Part shown: one piece after another, positions 1 through 11,041 of the stretch
Position numbering within the stretch: the stretch's first letter is position 1
Layout of the letters: the number at the start of each line of letters is the position of its first letter
The notes under the pieces: model-generated
Told to the model about the DNA's origin: nothing
The model's database searches: none
Seen by the model: only the letters and a program-made list of their open reading frames with translations
Position numbers and translations under genes: made by a program
NCBI GenBank assembly: GCA_903772945.1
Contig: CAICTM010000201.1
Coordinates: 28,852 to 92,851, forward strand
DNA length: 64,000 nt
DNA from: Seminavis robusta
Taxonomy: Eukaryota; Bacillariophyta; Bacillariophyceae; Naviculales; Naviculaceae
Direction: 5' to 3'

Positions 1-1569
1 CTCATTGTTGGCTTTGAGACCTTTGCTTCGAGTGGAATGTCTGTTGTCTGTTGTGGCCTCCTTATCCATTTGCCCTGCCTTTTCCCCACCAGAAGCTCCC
101 AACGGCATTTCCCAACCTTTGTCGGTGTGATTCTGTTGGAGGTTGGCAGTGTTTGTTTGGTTGTAGTTAAGTTCCATATACTTCGCCACTAAAGTGGAGG
201 GCTTTGCAGCCAATTGTTCGGAAGGATGGACAGCCCTTTTGATTCCAAATGGTTCCTCCTCATAATCAAAAGAATTCCGGATGTTCTGGGTTGGATCTTG
301 GGATGAAAAAGAATCCGACAGAGAGGGTGGTTTCTTTAACTTGCCATCCAGAATACCTTCGATATTTGGGAAGGCTGTCATGTTTGGGAAGGTGGAGTCT
401 GTCGTGTACGAAAACGAATCATTGTTGGATCCCATGGTGGTAATTCTGCTGTTGAGTTGTTGTTTCCCGCCCAATAGTTGAATAATGGCATCATCCACTT
501 CTGACACACGACCTTGTCGGAAAATTGGAATAGACTGGTTGGCCATGTTATTGGCGGTGGTATGGAAGAATGGTGTAGTGGAAGCTGGTCTGGAGAAGGG
601 TGTCGTAGAAGCTGGTCTGGAAAAAGAGGAATTGGAGGATCTTCTGGACGTGTTGGAGGGCATCATGTTCCCCACTACTCCTAGAGAGGCACGGTTGGAG
701 TTGCTGTCCTGATGCACTTGTTGGTTGGGAACAACGTTGGCAGTGCCTTCGAGATTGGAAGGAGCACTGCTGCGTCGAGCGGCGGGATCGTTTTTCGAAA
801 CTACCTTCATGCGTTCCTGCAGTTCTTTCCAGAGTGAGATGGAGGATGCGTTTTGTAGGCTCTGTCGTCGTTTGTTTTGATATTCCTGACTTTGTCTCAA
901 TTTCTGTTGCCATAGAACTTGATTTTTCAACTGCTGTTGCATCCCCTGATGTTGCTGCAATTGCTGGATCTGTAAATGTTGCTGTTGCAACTCTTGGAGC
1001 TGCACTGGTGGTGGGTCCTTGGCTTTGGCTGTGGCTTGGCCTGGGAGAAGCTGTCTCTGCTGTGACTGGTGAAATGCTTGATGGCGTCGGTTGTGCTGTA
1101 CCATCATTTTCATCATCAATTGATGGGTAACCTGCATACTGTTGGTATTGCTTGTGGGATCCCATTGCTTTTGCTGTTCCTTTTCTTCCTGCTGTTGGAC
1201 AGTGGTATAGTACTGTCGTAATTGCTCCACTAGATTGATCCCCAGAGCATCCGAGATGGTGTTATCTCCCCGCAAGTGACTGACTGCCGTCATGACCACT
1301 TTCATCTTGAGGTCCAAGGACTTGTCTTGCCATTGATGTTGCTCCGAGAGCTGCTGCCAAAAGGCATCCAACAGCTTGACCACGGGTAGAAACACCAGTA
1401 TCGCGTCACAGCCGTACGAGCACATGACGCTCATGACCGCCTGTTGAAGAGCCTTGAGGGATTGCTGCAAAATTTCCTTGGGAATGGCTAGAATCAGACT
1501 CGAATTGCTAGCAGTGCCCCGTGCCACATCGGATCCCCCTTTGGATTTGGACGACGCTGGTGGATCCAT
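1..1569 (-). CDS. Gln-rich protein, 3' end outside window
   Basis: An uninterrupted minus-strand frame of 523 codons starts at an ATG (complement of 1567-1569) and runs off the left edge, so the C-terminus is missing. The first ~130 residues look globular: a helical stretch with the segments ILQQSLKALQQAVMSVMCSY and LLDAFWQQLSEQHQW, a possible small helical domain. Residues ~150-290 are dominated by Gln (QQQEEKEQQKQW, LQELQQQHLQIQQLQQHQ), predicted coiled coil or low complexity. The remainder is Ser/Asn-rich and probably disordered, with a duplicated FSRPAST/TTPF motif. I do not recognise a named domain. Gln-rich coiled coils of this sort are common in transcription co-regulators, but that is only suggestive. 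No intron is needed in the visible part. Confidence 0.7.
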   Translation of the reverse strand, partial: MDPPASSKSKGGSDVARGTASNSSLILAIPKEILQQSLKALQQAVMSVMCSYGCDAILVFLPVVKLLDAFWQQLSEQHQWQDKSLDLKMKVVMTAVSHLRGDNTISDALGINLVEQLRQYYTTVQQQEEKEQQKQWDPTSNTNSMQVTHQLMMKMMVQHNRRHQAFHQSQQRQLLPGQATAKAKDPPPVQLQELQQQHLQIQQLQQHQGMQQQLKNQVLWQQKLRQSQEYQNKRRQSLQNASSISLWKELQERMKVVSKNDPAARRSSAPSNLEGTANVVPNQQVHQDSNSNRASLGVVGNMMPSNTSRRSSNSSFSRPASTTPFSRPASTTPFFHTTANNMANQSIPIFRQGRVSEVDDAIIQLLGGKQQLNSRITTMGSNNDSFSYTTDSTFPNMTAFPNIEGILDGKLKKPPSLSDSFSSQDPTQNIRNSFDYEEEPFGIKRAVHPSEQLAAKPSTLVAKYMELNYNQTNTANLQQNHTDKGWEMPLGASGGEKAGQMDKEATTDNRHSTRSKGLKANNE

Positions 1570-3316
1570 GGTCAACAACCAGTTCGTGCTTAATGATGAC
1601 AGTCCTATGAGTCAATCTCTTGGGTATATACCACCAAACCTGCTCCAGGGCTTCAGCCAAAGCTACCACTATACCTTTTTCTCACTCTTTCTTCTCTCAC
1701 TCTCACTCAATCGTATCTGTCTCCCTCGCTACCGGTATAGGGAAGGGACTGCAATGCAGAACTAGCTAGCTAGCACCCAAAGACCAAGACTTTTTGGTTG
1801 CTATGATATCTATCTCCTCGAAGCGACATGCAATGCCGCCGGGTGTACGGTGTCAGCAGCACCAAGGTTGCCGCAAAGAGCGCGAATTCATGGAAGGCCG
1901 GGCTTGCGGCAGAATTCATTGGTTTGCTTAGGTGATTGGGTTTTTAAGTTAAGTCTTTGGTTCCTCTACCTAATCAAACATGCAACAGACACTAACCATT
2001 GGGAAGGAAGGGTCATCTTAAAAACTTGAGAACGTTTACACGAATTGTGTTTGTTTGGGATCCAGCACCTACTGGGGTTAGGATTGTGGGATACCTCCCC
2101 GCCTCTGCGTTTGCATGTCAACATTAAATTGCCATTGCCTGATATCTTTGGGCTCACTGGTGTTGCCAGCCCTACTCGTATGAATGGGTGCTGCAGATAT
2201 CAGTCAACCAATCTACCTGGAGGCTTTTTTTTTATTTTTTAAACTCCCAATTGTCCAGAAACTGTTGTAAGGAGACACGTATGTATCGTATTTGGAGCCC
2301 AGTTTCCCCCTCCCAGTTGCATCAAATGTGTTGTCTGGATCAAAAGCATACCCATCCTGCCGCCTCTGTATTGGACACAACGGACCTTTCCATGCCATCT
2401 TTAGAATGCTCAGCAGTGCAGCCAAGTTGGGAGTTCAGTCAGAGGACTCAAGGCACACAAGATACAATATAGATCTGCAAGAAGATCTACACTTAGAAGT
2501 CTGTGATCTCCAAGGCCTTTTGGATCAATTCCATGAGTTTTAAAATTGAAACAAAAGTTAGCTAGAATAGACAAGCTCCTTCGCAAGTTATGTATCTTGG
2601 ACCAGGACAAGCTGATGATGCCCCAGAATCTTTCCTAATAAGGGATTCAATTCTCATGAGGTGAATGAAGATATCTGAATGTGATGCCTTCCCTTGTGCA
2701 GTTCGCTTATTGAAGAGTGGGTTTGTTTCTTGTAAAAAGCTGTCACTCCTCGCTAGCTGGCTAGGCTGGCCCATTTCAGCTACGGTACTGTCATCAGGTG
2801 TGTGGGATCATGTAGCTGGTCTACACTTGACAACCTTGTTTCCTTTGTGAGCCCTACTGAGCCATTCACTTATTTGATTTGCCAGTACGCACCGTACGAT
2901 GCATTGTGGCACCATTATTTCTAAAGACAGCTGCACGGTTTTGGAAAAGTTGTTGATAACTACGGCATCGACAACACATGTGATGCAAATGCAGCCCAAC
3001 AGGGTGTCACCGAAGAATACCACACAGTCACGATGAACCCCAAGCTTCAATAATAAATCTTAGAGTGCTGGCATGACCATCTACTGACATTTCTAAAAAC
3101 TAGTGAGGCTTTAAATCCTATGGTCACTGGCCAAATCGATCCAAAAGTTGTGCCTTCTTTTTGTGTGCTCCTTGCTAAGACCACTCGACTTGGAGACATG
3201 CATGAACTCTGAAACTAGGACACTCTGGTAAACTAGTTGGCAGCATGTTCGCGGGAAAGCACTTTCGAAAGCGGCATTAGAAGAGCACCCTCAAACAGAG
3301 AGTCAATGGGTTGACC
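1570..3316. other. Intergenic region, 1.75 kb
   Basis: This lies between a minus-strand and a plus-strand gene, so it should hold both promoters. It contains a pyrimidine-rich stretch at about 1676-1735 and a CTAGCTAGCTAGC run near 1762. The only open frames are short, overlapping and on both strands, without recognisable protein features. I see no RNA gene or mobile element. Confidence 0.5.
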
Positions 3317-6300
3317 ATGATGGTCCTATCAGCGGTTTCTTCCCCTCTGCCATCACCATCAGCCCCAACAGAGCATGGTGTCATGACCAGTGGCGGCGGA
3401 AATGGTACTAGCCAGTGGGGAAGTGACGAAGGGAAGATGAGAGACTCAGAACGAGAAAGAAGGGCTATTGCCTCCACTGGCGATGCTAGTGTTCCCAGGA
3501 GCAGAAGCAAGAGACGAGTCAGTGCCGACATGAAATCTAGCAGCACTGGTGGTGGTTCCAAGAGTGCAGCTTCCATCAGCCAGCGAAGAAGGGAACAAAA
3601 AGCTGCTGGCAGTGGTGGGGGTATGAGAAAATCTTCCAGTGCTTCCAATTTGCTCAGTCGAGCTGCCATGGGATCATCTGAGCAGGGCACGGACAAGAAG
3701 CATGACAGAAAAATGGATCTTGGTCAAGAAAATGTTCTTACCAAGGACGCAAAAAAAGCAAATCGAGAAAGCAATCTACGGAAAAATCAAGATCCAGTAG
3801 GAGTCGATCGGCCAGTCCACGGCGATCACTGCAGGAAGGCTTGGTGACACAAGAGTCATCGGATAAGAATGAATCTGACAAATGGATGGGACTGCTGCCA
3901 TGGGACCATCTGAGCAGGATACGGACAACAAGAATGGTGAAAATTTGGCATCGAACCAACAATCGGAGCCTGCCAAAGACGCCAAAAGAGCAAATCGACG
4001 AAGGCATTCCACGAGAAAGTCCTCATCAGGAAGAGATCGATCCGCCAGTCCACGGCGCTCACTTGAAGAGGGACTTCAGGACGATACTGAAGGCGAGCAA
4101 GCCAGCACAGCGAGTGGCAATCCAACCACACTTTCCTCTGTCGATGAACACGAGAGGAAGAAACAACGAAGCAAAGACAATGATTCCAGCCAACAACGGA
4201 GATCCAAATCCAGTCGAAAGCACCACAGCAAAAAAACAGGGCAGGAGGAGGGAAACGACAAAAGCCTGGGAGGAATGATTACGGCGGGACAAACAGCAAC
4301 ATCCGATCCTACATTGGACGTTAGCCAACCATCCCGCAAGAGTGCTTCATCAGCCTTGGATTCCAGTGCCATGCATTCCATCACCTCCGATACCACTGGT
4401 ACGACACATACAACAACGGCAAGCAATGCCAGCAAAAATCATCTCTTGACACAGACCACCGATCTATCCAGTCGAAAACTACAGAACAATGCCGAGGATC
4501 GGAAAACGAGCAGTCGTCGCAGCGGGAATACTCGCGGACCCAATAAAGTCTCATCATCATCATCCTCCAAGCGATCCTCCAAAGAGACGCGAAGGAGAAC
4601 CAAAGAAGAAGGAGGGAAAACAAACACGGAAGATGGTGACACAAAACCGGAAGAAGACGCTGCGAAAGAACCCGAAACACCCGCAAAGGCTGATAATGAA
4701 GAACACCAAGTTGAAGGAAACGAAGCCAGGGACGGGGACAAGGCAGGCACCGATGAAAGCCCAGCTGCAGAGGCAAAAGCAAACAACCCAAAAACTGAAG
4801 AGGACACGAATCGTGATTCCGCCAACACCGACTTTGGACATTTGCCCGACTTCAAGGTTGCCGACTTTTCGTTTCGAGATTTGGCATTTGGATTCGACAG
4901 CGGCAAGAACGAGTTTTCCGAGTGGGACAACGACAACAGCGAAACTCAAGATGCTACGGAAAAAAAGACAAGTGATAATACTAACGACGCCACCGGTATG
5001 GACAAAAAGACAAGCCATGACAGCGCCCAACCACCGAAGGCCACAGACGAGGGAAAACCACCCGAGGAAGGTACCTGGGTGTGCCAAAATTGCCAAGAGG
5101 AACATGATGAAGCCGAGCTGCAGTTCTGCGGTATGTGTGGACAAGACCGTCCAAAGACTACCCCGCAGTCCAACAAACCCATGCGCAAACCATCTGCTGC
5201 GAAAAGAAAAGATGGGGGCGACAATCATCTGCGACGACAGGGGTCTCGTGTCAGCGACGCAAGCACTGGGAGATCGGCTTCCACCAACGGTACCGCCAAG
5301 CGATCTGTTGACTCCTTTCGGTCCTCTTCCGCACGGAGGGTGCGGAGGGGCGACAGAGCAACCATGACACCCAGATCCCGTTCAAGGGGCAAAGCGAGAA
5401 GGCCCACAAGCGTTGACAGAGATTCTGCTGCAGCGGAAATGTTGGTCATCAAGTGTTTGGATGGAGACGGTGGTCAGATTTCAATTGATGACCTGGACCA
5501 GCTCAACGAACAATTTTCCACATTCGAATCTCCAGAGCCTCCTGCGACGCCATCCAGAGCGAAAAAGAAAACCATTGGAAGAAGCCAATCTGACGTGTCG
5601 AGACTGGCCGGACAAACTCCCACCTCATTAGCGCCACAAACACCCAGGTCCATGATGAAAAAGAAGGGTCTTGTAAGACGATCGCAGTCTTTTGCCGATG
5701 CTGCGGATGGCTCCGCTACCCCAATGGGGACCATTGCACCCGTACCTCCGGTGCCAAGAAAACCTGCTGCACGACAAGTCATTCCAAGAAGGGCCAAATC
5801 TAGCACCACCGAGTACTTGGAGCAACTTCAACAGCAACAGAATGATAGTCTCACATTACCGAGTCAACACGGCGACGATGAGCTCAAGACGCAGTCGGCG
5901 CATTCTACAGGGAGGCCCAATTTCGCGGCACTGGCAGCACGCACAAGCTTGATGACTACAGCGATAGGACGGCCCAGCTTGGCGGCTGCACAGGTGAAGT
6001 CAGCTTCGCAGCGTTTGCTTGGAGGGCTTGTCAAGTCCCAAAAAACGGTTGAAAATGCTCTGTCCTTAGCACGAATGTCTTCGTTTTCAAAGCCCAAAGG
6101 TGATGTCTTACCGTTGGATTCTGACGACGAAGATGATGGTGAGGAATTTGCCAGTGACAGTGGCGGCGCTGCTAAAGGAGAATCGAATGAAGGCGGTATG
6201 TTAAGGGGCTTTGGCAGTAGCGGGAATGTAGGACTGACAAAGCCGCCCGGGCAACCACAATCTTGTCGAAACTTGATGGGCGGTGAGATTGGGGGTGATG

Positions 6301-7808
6301 CTTTGGGAGTGCCGACGACACCGCGGCGGCCTCAATCTTCTCGAAACTTGATGATGGGTGGTGGCAGCGATGATGTGACAAAGACCCCTCGGCGGCCTCA
6401 GTCTTCTCGAAATTTGATGGTCGGTGGTGGTAACGATGACGTGACAAAGACCCCGCGGCGGTGGCCTCAATCTTCGCGAAACCTGATGATGGGTGGTGGC
6501 AACGATGACGTGACAAAGACCCCGCGGCGGCGGCCTCAGTCTTCACGAAACCTGATGCTGGGTGGTGGCAACGATGACGTGACGAAGACCCCGCGGCGGC
6601 GGCCTCAGTCTTCACGTAACCTGATGCTGGGTGGTGGCAACAATGATGTGACAAAGACCCCACGGCGGCGCCCTCAGTCTTCACGAAACCTGATGCTGGG
6701 TGGTGGCAACGATGACATGACAAAGACCCCGCGACGACCACAATCCTCTCGAAATTTAATGATTGGTGGTGCGGGTGATGATGCCGGAGTAATGGCTACG
6801 CCAAGGAGAAGCAGAGCCTCGTTGGGAATACGATCTCGGCCTGCCGCTCCTCCTGGCACTGCTGACGTGGGCCTCAAGACCCCGAGGCGAGGTCGTCGTG
6901 GGTCTATTGAGATGAAGCCAGCACTTCTGGACGAGTCGACGACAGAACGTAATGATCCAGACGGCGCACTGGATTGCGGGGCCCTCGACGTTGATATTGA
7001 CGAAGACGACTATAAGGATGTTGCACAGTCGCTGGGAGGTGTTGCCCCGGCAGCTCGACGAACAAGGGAGCGTGCAGCCCTTCGGCCTATGCCGCGACGA
7101 GACGGAGCAGACGGGGCGAAAATGGAGCAAGGGGTTGGGAAGACCCCCATGACAGCCCGAAGCCGGATTCGGCGCGCGACTTTGGCGACCGGAAGTGATG
7201 TGCCTGCTGCTCCTGACTTGACGGCCGAATCGAAACAGCCAGTTGTTCCGGCAACTCCAAAATTGAGCGCCCGCAGACGCATTCGTAGGGCCTCCTTGGG
7301 TCATGACCAAGTTGACAATTGTGTCTTGGATGGTCCGCAGTCAGCAGGAGCACCACCGCTAGCACCAGCGTCGCAGGGGGTATCCGAAGCAAAGCCGCAG
7401 GACAGTGGCGCTGATGCAGCCAGCGGAAATGCTCATGTACGCCAAGTTCGTGCAAACGCCAGACCTGGCCGTGCAGGACGACGTGGTTCGATTGGAACAA
7501 GCAACCCCATGCTGAAGCAGGCCATAGCTCACATGCCTCAAGACCTGACTCATGCTGTGCGAGGGGATCTTAAACAAGAATGGGAACGTCAGGAACAGAT
7601 GGATGATATGAGGAAGAAAGCCATGGGACTTCAACAACGTTATGCTAGCCTGAATGTGGGTACAGAAACGATGCTCGATTCCAATTTTGCATCTGGTTTC
7701 AATGAAGACTCCAGCCTGGCCCATGAAAGTAACATCGACTATGAAGAAAGTGGGGTCAGCCTTGCGTTGGATGGCGATGACTCGGATGTATCTGATCTGT
7801 CAGGTTAG
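3317..7808 (+). CDS. Ser/Arg-rich protein with RanBP2-type zinc finger and tandem phospho-motif repeats
   Basis: The main frame is 3882-7808, but it has an in-frame TGA just upstream (3876) and related coding sequence in another frame from the ATG at 3317. A candidate phase-0 GT-AG intron at 3797-3917 (GTAGGA...GAGCAG) joins them into 1456 residues. The protein is basic, Ser/Arg-rich and mostly disordered. A RanBP2-type zinc finger is visible in about 30 residues near nt 5065-5160 (GTWVCQNC ... FCGMCGQDRP), a fold used for RNA or protein binding. Next comes an EF-hand-like acidic loop (LDGDGGQISIDDL) that is one residue short of canonical. About seven repeats of TPRR-PQSSRNLM-GGGNDDV follow at 6315-6782, then several RRGSI/RRASL sites typical of basophilic kinases. 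The tail is acidic. A phospho-regulated RNA-binding or scaffold role is inference. The 5' gene model is the weak part. Confidence 0.65.
3797..3917 (+). other. Candidate intron or frameshifted repeat copy
   Basis: GTAGGA at 3797 and GAGCAG ending at 3917 would remove 121 bp in phase 0 and link the upstream frame (3317-3796) to the long frame. The removed stretch still resembles coding sequence: in a third frame it reads SRSSRSRSASPRRSLQEGL, paralogous to SASPRRSLEEGLQDD further on. The alternative is two 1-bp deletions near 3765 and 3840-3880. Confidence 0.4.
6315..6782 (+). repeat. Coding tandem repeat, 66-69 bp unit, about seven copies
   Basis: In-frame minisatellite inside the RanBP2-finger gene. 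Units encode 22-23 residues containing TPRR, one to three Arg, PQSSRNLM and GGGNDDV. The central copies are nearly identical at nucleotide level, while the edge copies (for example GQPQSCRNLMGGEIGGDAL before the array) have diverged. This is the usual pattern for repeats that expand by slippage or unequal exchange. Confidence 0.85.
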
Positions 7809-8140
7809 CCCATGCACTGGTCTTTTGTCCCAGGCGGACTAGATAGAGCACTTAGATCATCGGCCAAATTAAAGTAATGCGAAAATGACGAGTGTTATAA
7901 AGAACAACATTCAGTAGTTCTTTTCCAGTAGATGCAAAAGGTCAGAGGGGTGATAGGGACAACGCCTTTCTTCGTCTCATTAACCAGAATATCACTCGGT
8001 TCCGTCTCTTCCACTCGATCAATTTTTGCCTACGTCCATCGTTTGGCCTCGATGCACTTGTCCCTGCCTCGATCCCTGGCATCATGGCGCGACCACCGTC
8101 TCCTCCATATTCCCGAACGCTGCTACCGATAGCTAGAATG
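7809..8140. other. Convergent 3' intergenic spacer
   Basis: This 332-bp spacer lies between the 3' ends of two convergent genes. It holds a short AT-rich stretch (about 7860-7925) that could serve as 3' UTR. Nothing else is recognisable. Confidence 0.5.
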
Positions 8141-11041
8141 CTAGAAGATCATGCCAAGAGCGATGATGAGCGCAGAAAGCGTAGCAACTTGTCCGAAAAG
8201 AAGACTATTATGAGAGCAAGAGAATGGGGTGTCTTGGTTTACCGAGCCGTTCAAAGTAGTTGTTCCGGGTGCTTCTGTCGGCCCTGGCTCGGCGGTTGCT
8301 GTAACTGGCCCCGGACCACATACTCCCTCAAAAGTCCTGTGGTCGAAAATGTTGTGCCTTTCCTGAGCTTGGTTGTCTCCAAAGACGCAACGATTGCTGT
8401 GGCACTGCGAGTCTCTGGTGCATTCGTGGCCATTGGATACTCTACATGCGGGGAAGCTGCTGTTGTTCTTGTGGTCGTGGGCCACAACAGCACAATGCGT
8501 TCCGTTGGCGCAACCAGCATGAGTCACTTGATTGCAGACACACCCTCCACTGCTACCGGTATTACTGACAGAAGTCTTTGTCCAATGGCATGCCCCAGTC
8601 TCGCAGTCGTTGTCCCCTGAACATACCTCTCCCATTGCGGCAAGCTCAAAAGCGACGGCAGAGCTTCCATTTGATGGTATGGTTGCTTCCAGGCTTGGAA
8701 GGCCAACTGGTGTGACAGATGGGGTCTGTGCTGAATGAGGCATGGGCGGTCTTGATGGGACTTGCGTAGGCACTATGGATGGGTCAGTTGTTGGATCATG
8801 TGTTGGGTTTGAGGTCAACAACGTTGATGGCCAGGATGACGGATGTCTACTGGGAGACTTTGTTGTTGATTCTTTGGAAGGTGGTTGTCCAAGATTTCCA
8901 GGGCTTTCATGAGGATTGTTGGTGGGGGCAAAGATATTGGACCCAATCCGCAAAATGGTGGGGTGTGATGACACTGAAGGGAAAGCACTTGGCAAAGCAC
9001 TGGGATGGGAAATTGGAAGAGGTGAAGGACTCGAAGTTGGCTTCTTTGTTGGTGGCTCTGTCAGGGGGGAAATTGGCGGAGGTGAAGGACTTGATGATGG
9101 TTTCTTTGTAGGCTGCTCCGTGAAGGGGAACGTCAGAAGAGTTGAAGGGCTCAATGAAGGCTGCTTTGTTGGAAAGGTGGTTGGTGGAGAAGTTTGAGGA
9201 GATGAAGTAAACATTGGCTGCTTTGTTGGAACGACAGTGGGGGAAGGACTTGATGTTGGCTGCCTTGAAGTTGGTTGCAGTGTTGGCAAGGTAGTGGGGG
9301 GGGACGTAAGTGGAGGTGAGGGACTCATTGAAGGCTTATTTGTTGGTGCGGTAGTGGGGGGAGATGTTGGTGAAAGTGAAGGACTTGAAGATGTTGGTGG
9401 GGCGGAGGGACTCATCGAAGGATGCAATGTTGGCTGTTTGGTTGGCACTTGAGTCGGTGGAGCAGTTGGAAGCGCCGATGCACTTGAGGTTGGCTGGGTA
9501 GTAGTGGGAGGGAATGACGGGGCTGCCGTAGTCGCTCCTGCTTCACTTTGAGCCCATGCCATTTGGGTATCAAAACAGAACTGTTCGAGAGTGTCAAGCT
9601 TGTCCTGAGTTGCTTGTTCCAACAGGCCAGTTCCAAAGATATCGATTTGTCCTGTGTCCGCCAATGCATAGCTATTGTAAACGGCTTGTACCGAAGATGG
9701 GAGGGACTCGAACGATGGATAGTGTTCGTCCGTGAAAGGAAGGCCATTGACAAAGAACAGAAACTCGGTTTGGGACATGAGACCATCATTGTTGCTGTCA
9801 CGGCCATGAAGTTTGACTCGGCATACAAGAAAGGGAAGAATGAACGTCGCCGTTGGAGCAGCGGTGGTCGGCTCCATCATCGTGGGAGCAATCGGCTTGG
9901 AGGTGGGTGTCCGCGTTGTCGGCATGGTGGTGGGTGGCCAAGTAGGAGCTACTGTTGGGGCGCCCGTCGGAAGTGGTGTCTTTTGTGATGGTGCCAGAGA
10001 CGGGCTATCGGATACCGCTGGTGCTGCCGTTGGCAAGGGCACGGTAGGGCTCGTGGGCATATTGGGGCAGATGTCGCAGCCCTCGTTGCACAACGTGTCA
10101 CAGCTGTAGTCACAGCGTCCATCACAAGAACTGTCACAAGATGCAATCCCATAGTCGCAACTATGGTTGCAGCCACTGTCACAGCTGTCGTCGCAAGACC
10201 CGGTGCAGCCAGTGTTGCACGAAGAGCCACCTTCGTCCGAGTTACAAGTGTCGGATAAAGCTCTATTATTAGCAGGCAAGAAAACTTTCCGGGAGTCTTC
10301 CGAGCACATGTGGTCGGACAAGCCAAACGTAAGGTGAGCGGACAATCCACTGTCGGTGGCTCGGGCTGAATGCACCACGCGCTTGGGAAGATACAACACA
10401 TCTCCTGGATAGAGGGTTTCTCGTGTACACTCCATATGCTCCATTTCCTCCACGTTGTAGGTGGTACACTTGTCTAATTTGCCACGGAGACTGGTGTGGT
10501 AAAAGGCATTTTCTTCTTCTTGGCAGAAAACCCAATCCTTGGATCCCACGAGTTGCAGTACAAAAATGTTGGTAATGTCCGTGTGGTTGCCCAACGCTGC
10601 GGAATTGGGGAGGGATAAGTACAAATGGATGGTCCCGCCATCCTCCAGCACACTGTTGTCAACCGCTGCATGTATGATTGCCTTGGTCGTCGATTGATGG
10701 CGGAGGTGTTCCAGGCGCAGAATGCCGGTGGCTCTGGATTGGTCGACCTTGCTTCCACCGACAATTTTGTGAAACATCCTAGCGCGTTCGCTCTTGCCAA
10801 GGAGTTGATCCCATTGGGATCCAGCGTCCCCTTTGAGCCCTATCAAATTCATGTCAAAGCTGTCTTGAGGACTGGGTAGGGCTGCTGTCAGAATGCGTCG
10901 AAACGTGGCTTTTGCCATGGAAGTCGACACAGCGTGTCGTTCGATACGGACCTTATCAAAGGCAAACGGGTTCACTGGTCTGCCACTAGCTGATGTGGCG
11001 ACCGATGCAACCAAAAGGAAGAACAGGGCAACGGGCATCAT
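8141..11041 (-). CDS. Secreted JmjC/cupin-domain protein with Cys-rich, EF-hand and mucin-like PT repeats
   Basis: The product has 966 residues from the first of two adjacent ATGs. Residues 1-20 form a signal peptide (ALFFLLVASVATSASG). Residues ~100-245 form a JmjC/cupin_4 fold: HTD at 153-155 and His224 in PGDVLYLPKRVVHSA supply the HxD...H iron-binding triad, with FVLQLVGSKDWVF between them as in MINA53/NO66-type 2-oxoglutarate oxygenases. A Cys-rich run (about 274-325; CDDSCDSGCNHSCDYG) follows, then Pro/Thr repeats, an EF-hand loop at 415-426 (DSNNDGLMSQTE), a long PT/PS mucin-like stretch, a C-terminal Cys-rich module (CTRDSQCHSNRC) and a final hydrophobic segment suited to GPI or membrane anchoring. 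It is probably an extracellular or cell-wall protein. Whether the oxygenase is active, and on which substrate, is unknown; an active secreted JmjC enzyme would be unusual. Confidence 0.85.
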   Translation of the reverse strand: MMPVALFFLLVASVATSASGRPVNPFAFDKVRIERHAVSTSMAKATFRRILTAALPSPQDSFDMNLIGLKGDAGSQWDQLLGKSERARMFHKIVGGSKVDQSRATGILRLEHLRHQSTTKAIIHAAVDNSVLEDGGTIHLYLSLPNSAALGNHTDITNIFVLQLVGSKDWVFCQEEENAFYHTSLRGKLDKCTTYNVEEMEHMECTRETLYPGDVLYLPKRVVHSARATDSGLSAHLTFGLSDHMCSEDSRKVFLPANNRALSDTCNSDEGGSSCNTGCTGSCDDSCDSGCNHSCDYGIASCDSSCDGRCDYSCDTLCNEGCDICPNMPTSPTVPLPTAAPAVSDSPSLAPSQKTPLPTGAPTVAPTWPPTTMPTTRTPTSKPIAPTMMEPTTAAPTATFILPFLVCRVKLHGRDSNNDGLMSQTEFLFFVNGLPFTDEHYPSFESLPSSVQAVYNSYALADTGQIDIFGTGLLEQATQDKLDTLEQFCFDTQMAWAQSEAGATTAAPSFPPTTTQPTSSASALPTAPPTQVPTKQPTLHPSMSPSAPPTSSSPSLSPTSPPTTAPTNKPSMSPSPPLTSPPTTLPTLQPTSRQPTSSPSPTVVPTKQPMFTSSPQTSPPTTFPTKQPSLSPSTLLTFPFTEQPTKKPSSSPSPPPISPLTEPPTKKPTSSPSPLPISHPSALPSAFPSVSSHPTILRIGSNIFAPTNNPHESPGNLGQPPSKESTTKSPSRHPSSWPSTLLTSNPTHDPTTDPSIVPTQVPSRPPMPHSAQTPSVTPVGLPSLEATIPSNGSSAVAFELAAMGEVCSGDNDCETGACHWTKTSVSNTGSSGGCVCNQVTHAGCANGTHCAVVAHDHKNNSSFPACRVSNGHECTRDSQCHSNRCVFGDNQAQERHNIFDHRTFEGVCGPGPVTATAEPGPTEAPGTTTLNGSVNQDTPFSCSHNSLLFGQVATLSALIIALGMIF

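Noticed and set aside
548-1165. 205-codon minus-strand frame
   Set aside because: It overlaps the Gln-rich gene in another frame of the same strand and is low-complexity shadow.
5440-5500. Canonical EF-hand in the RanBP2-finger protein
   Set aside because: The acidic loop lacks one position of the 12-residue pattern, so only a resemblance is reported.
6172-6741. 189-codon minus-strand frame with repeats (CHRCHHPASGFVKTE)
   Set aside because: It is the antisense of the coding tandem repeat; its repeats follow from those of the real gene.
8779-9452. Plus-strand frames rich in Gly/Val/Glu
   Set aside because: Antisense shadows of the Pro/Thr repeats of the JmjC protein.
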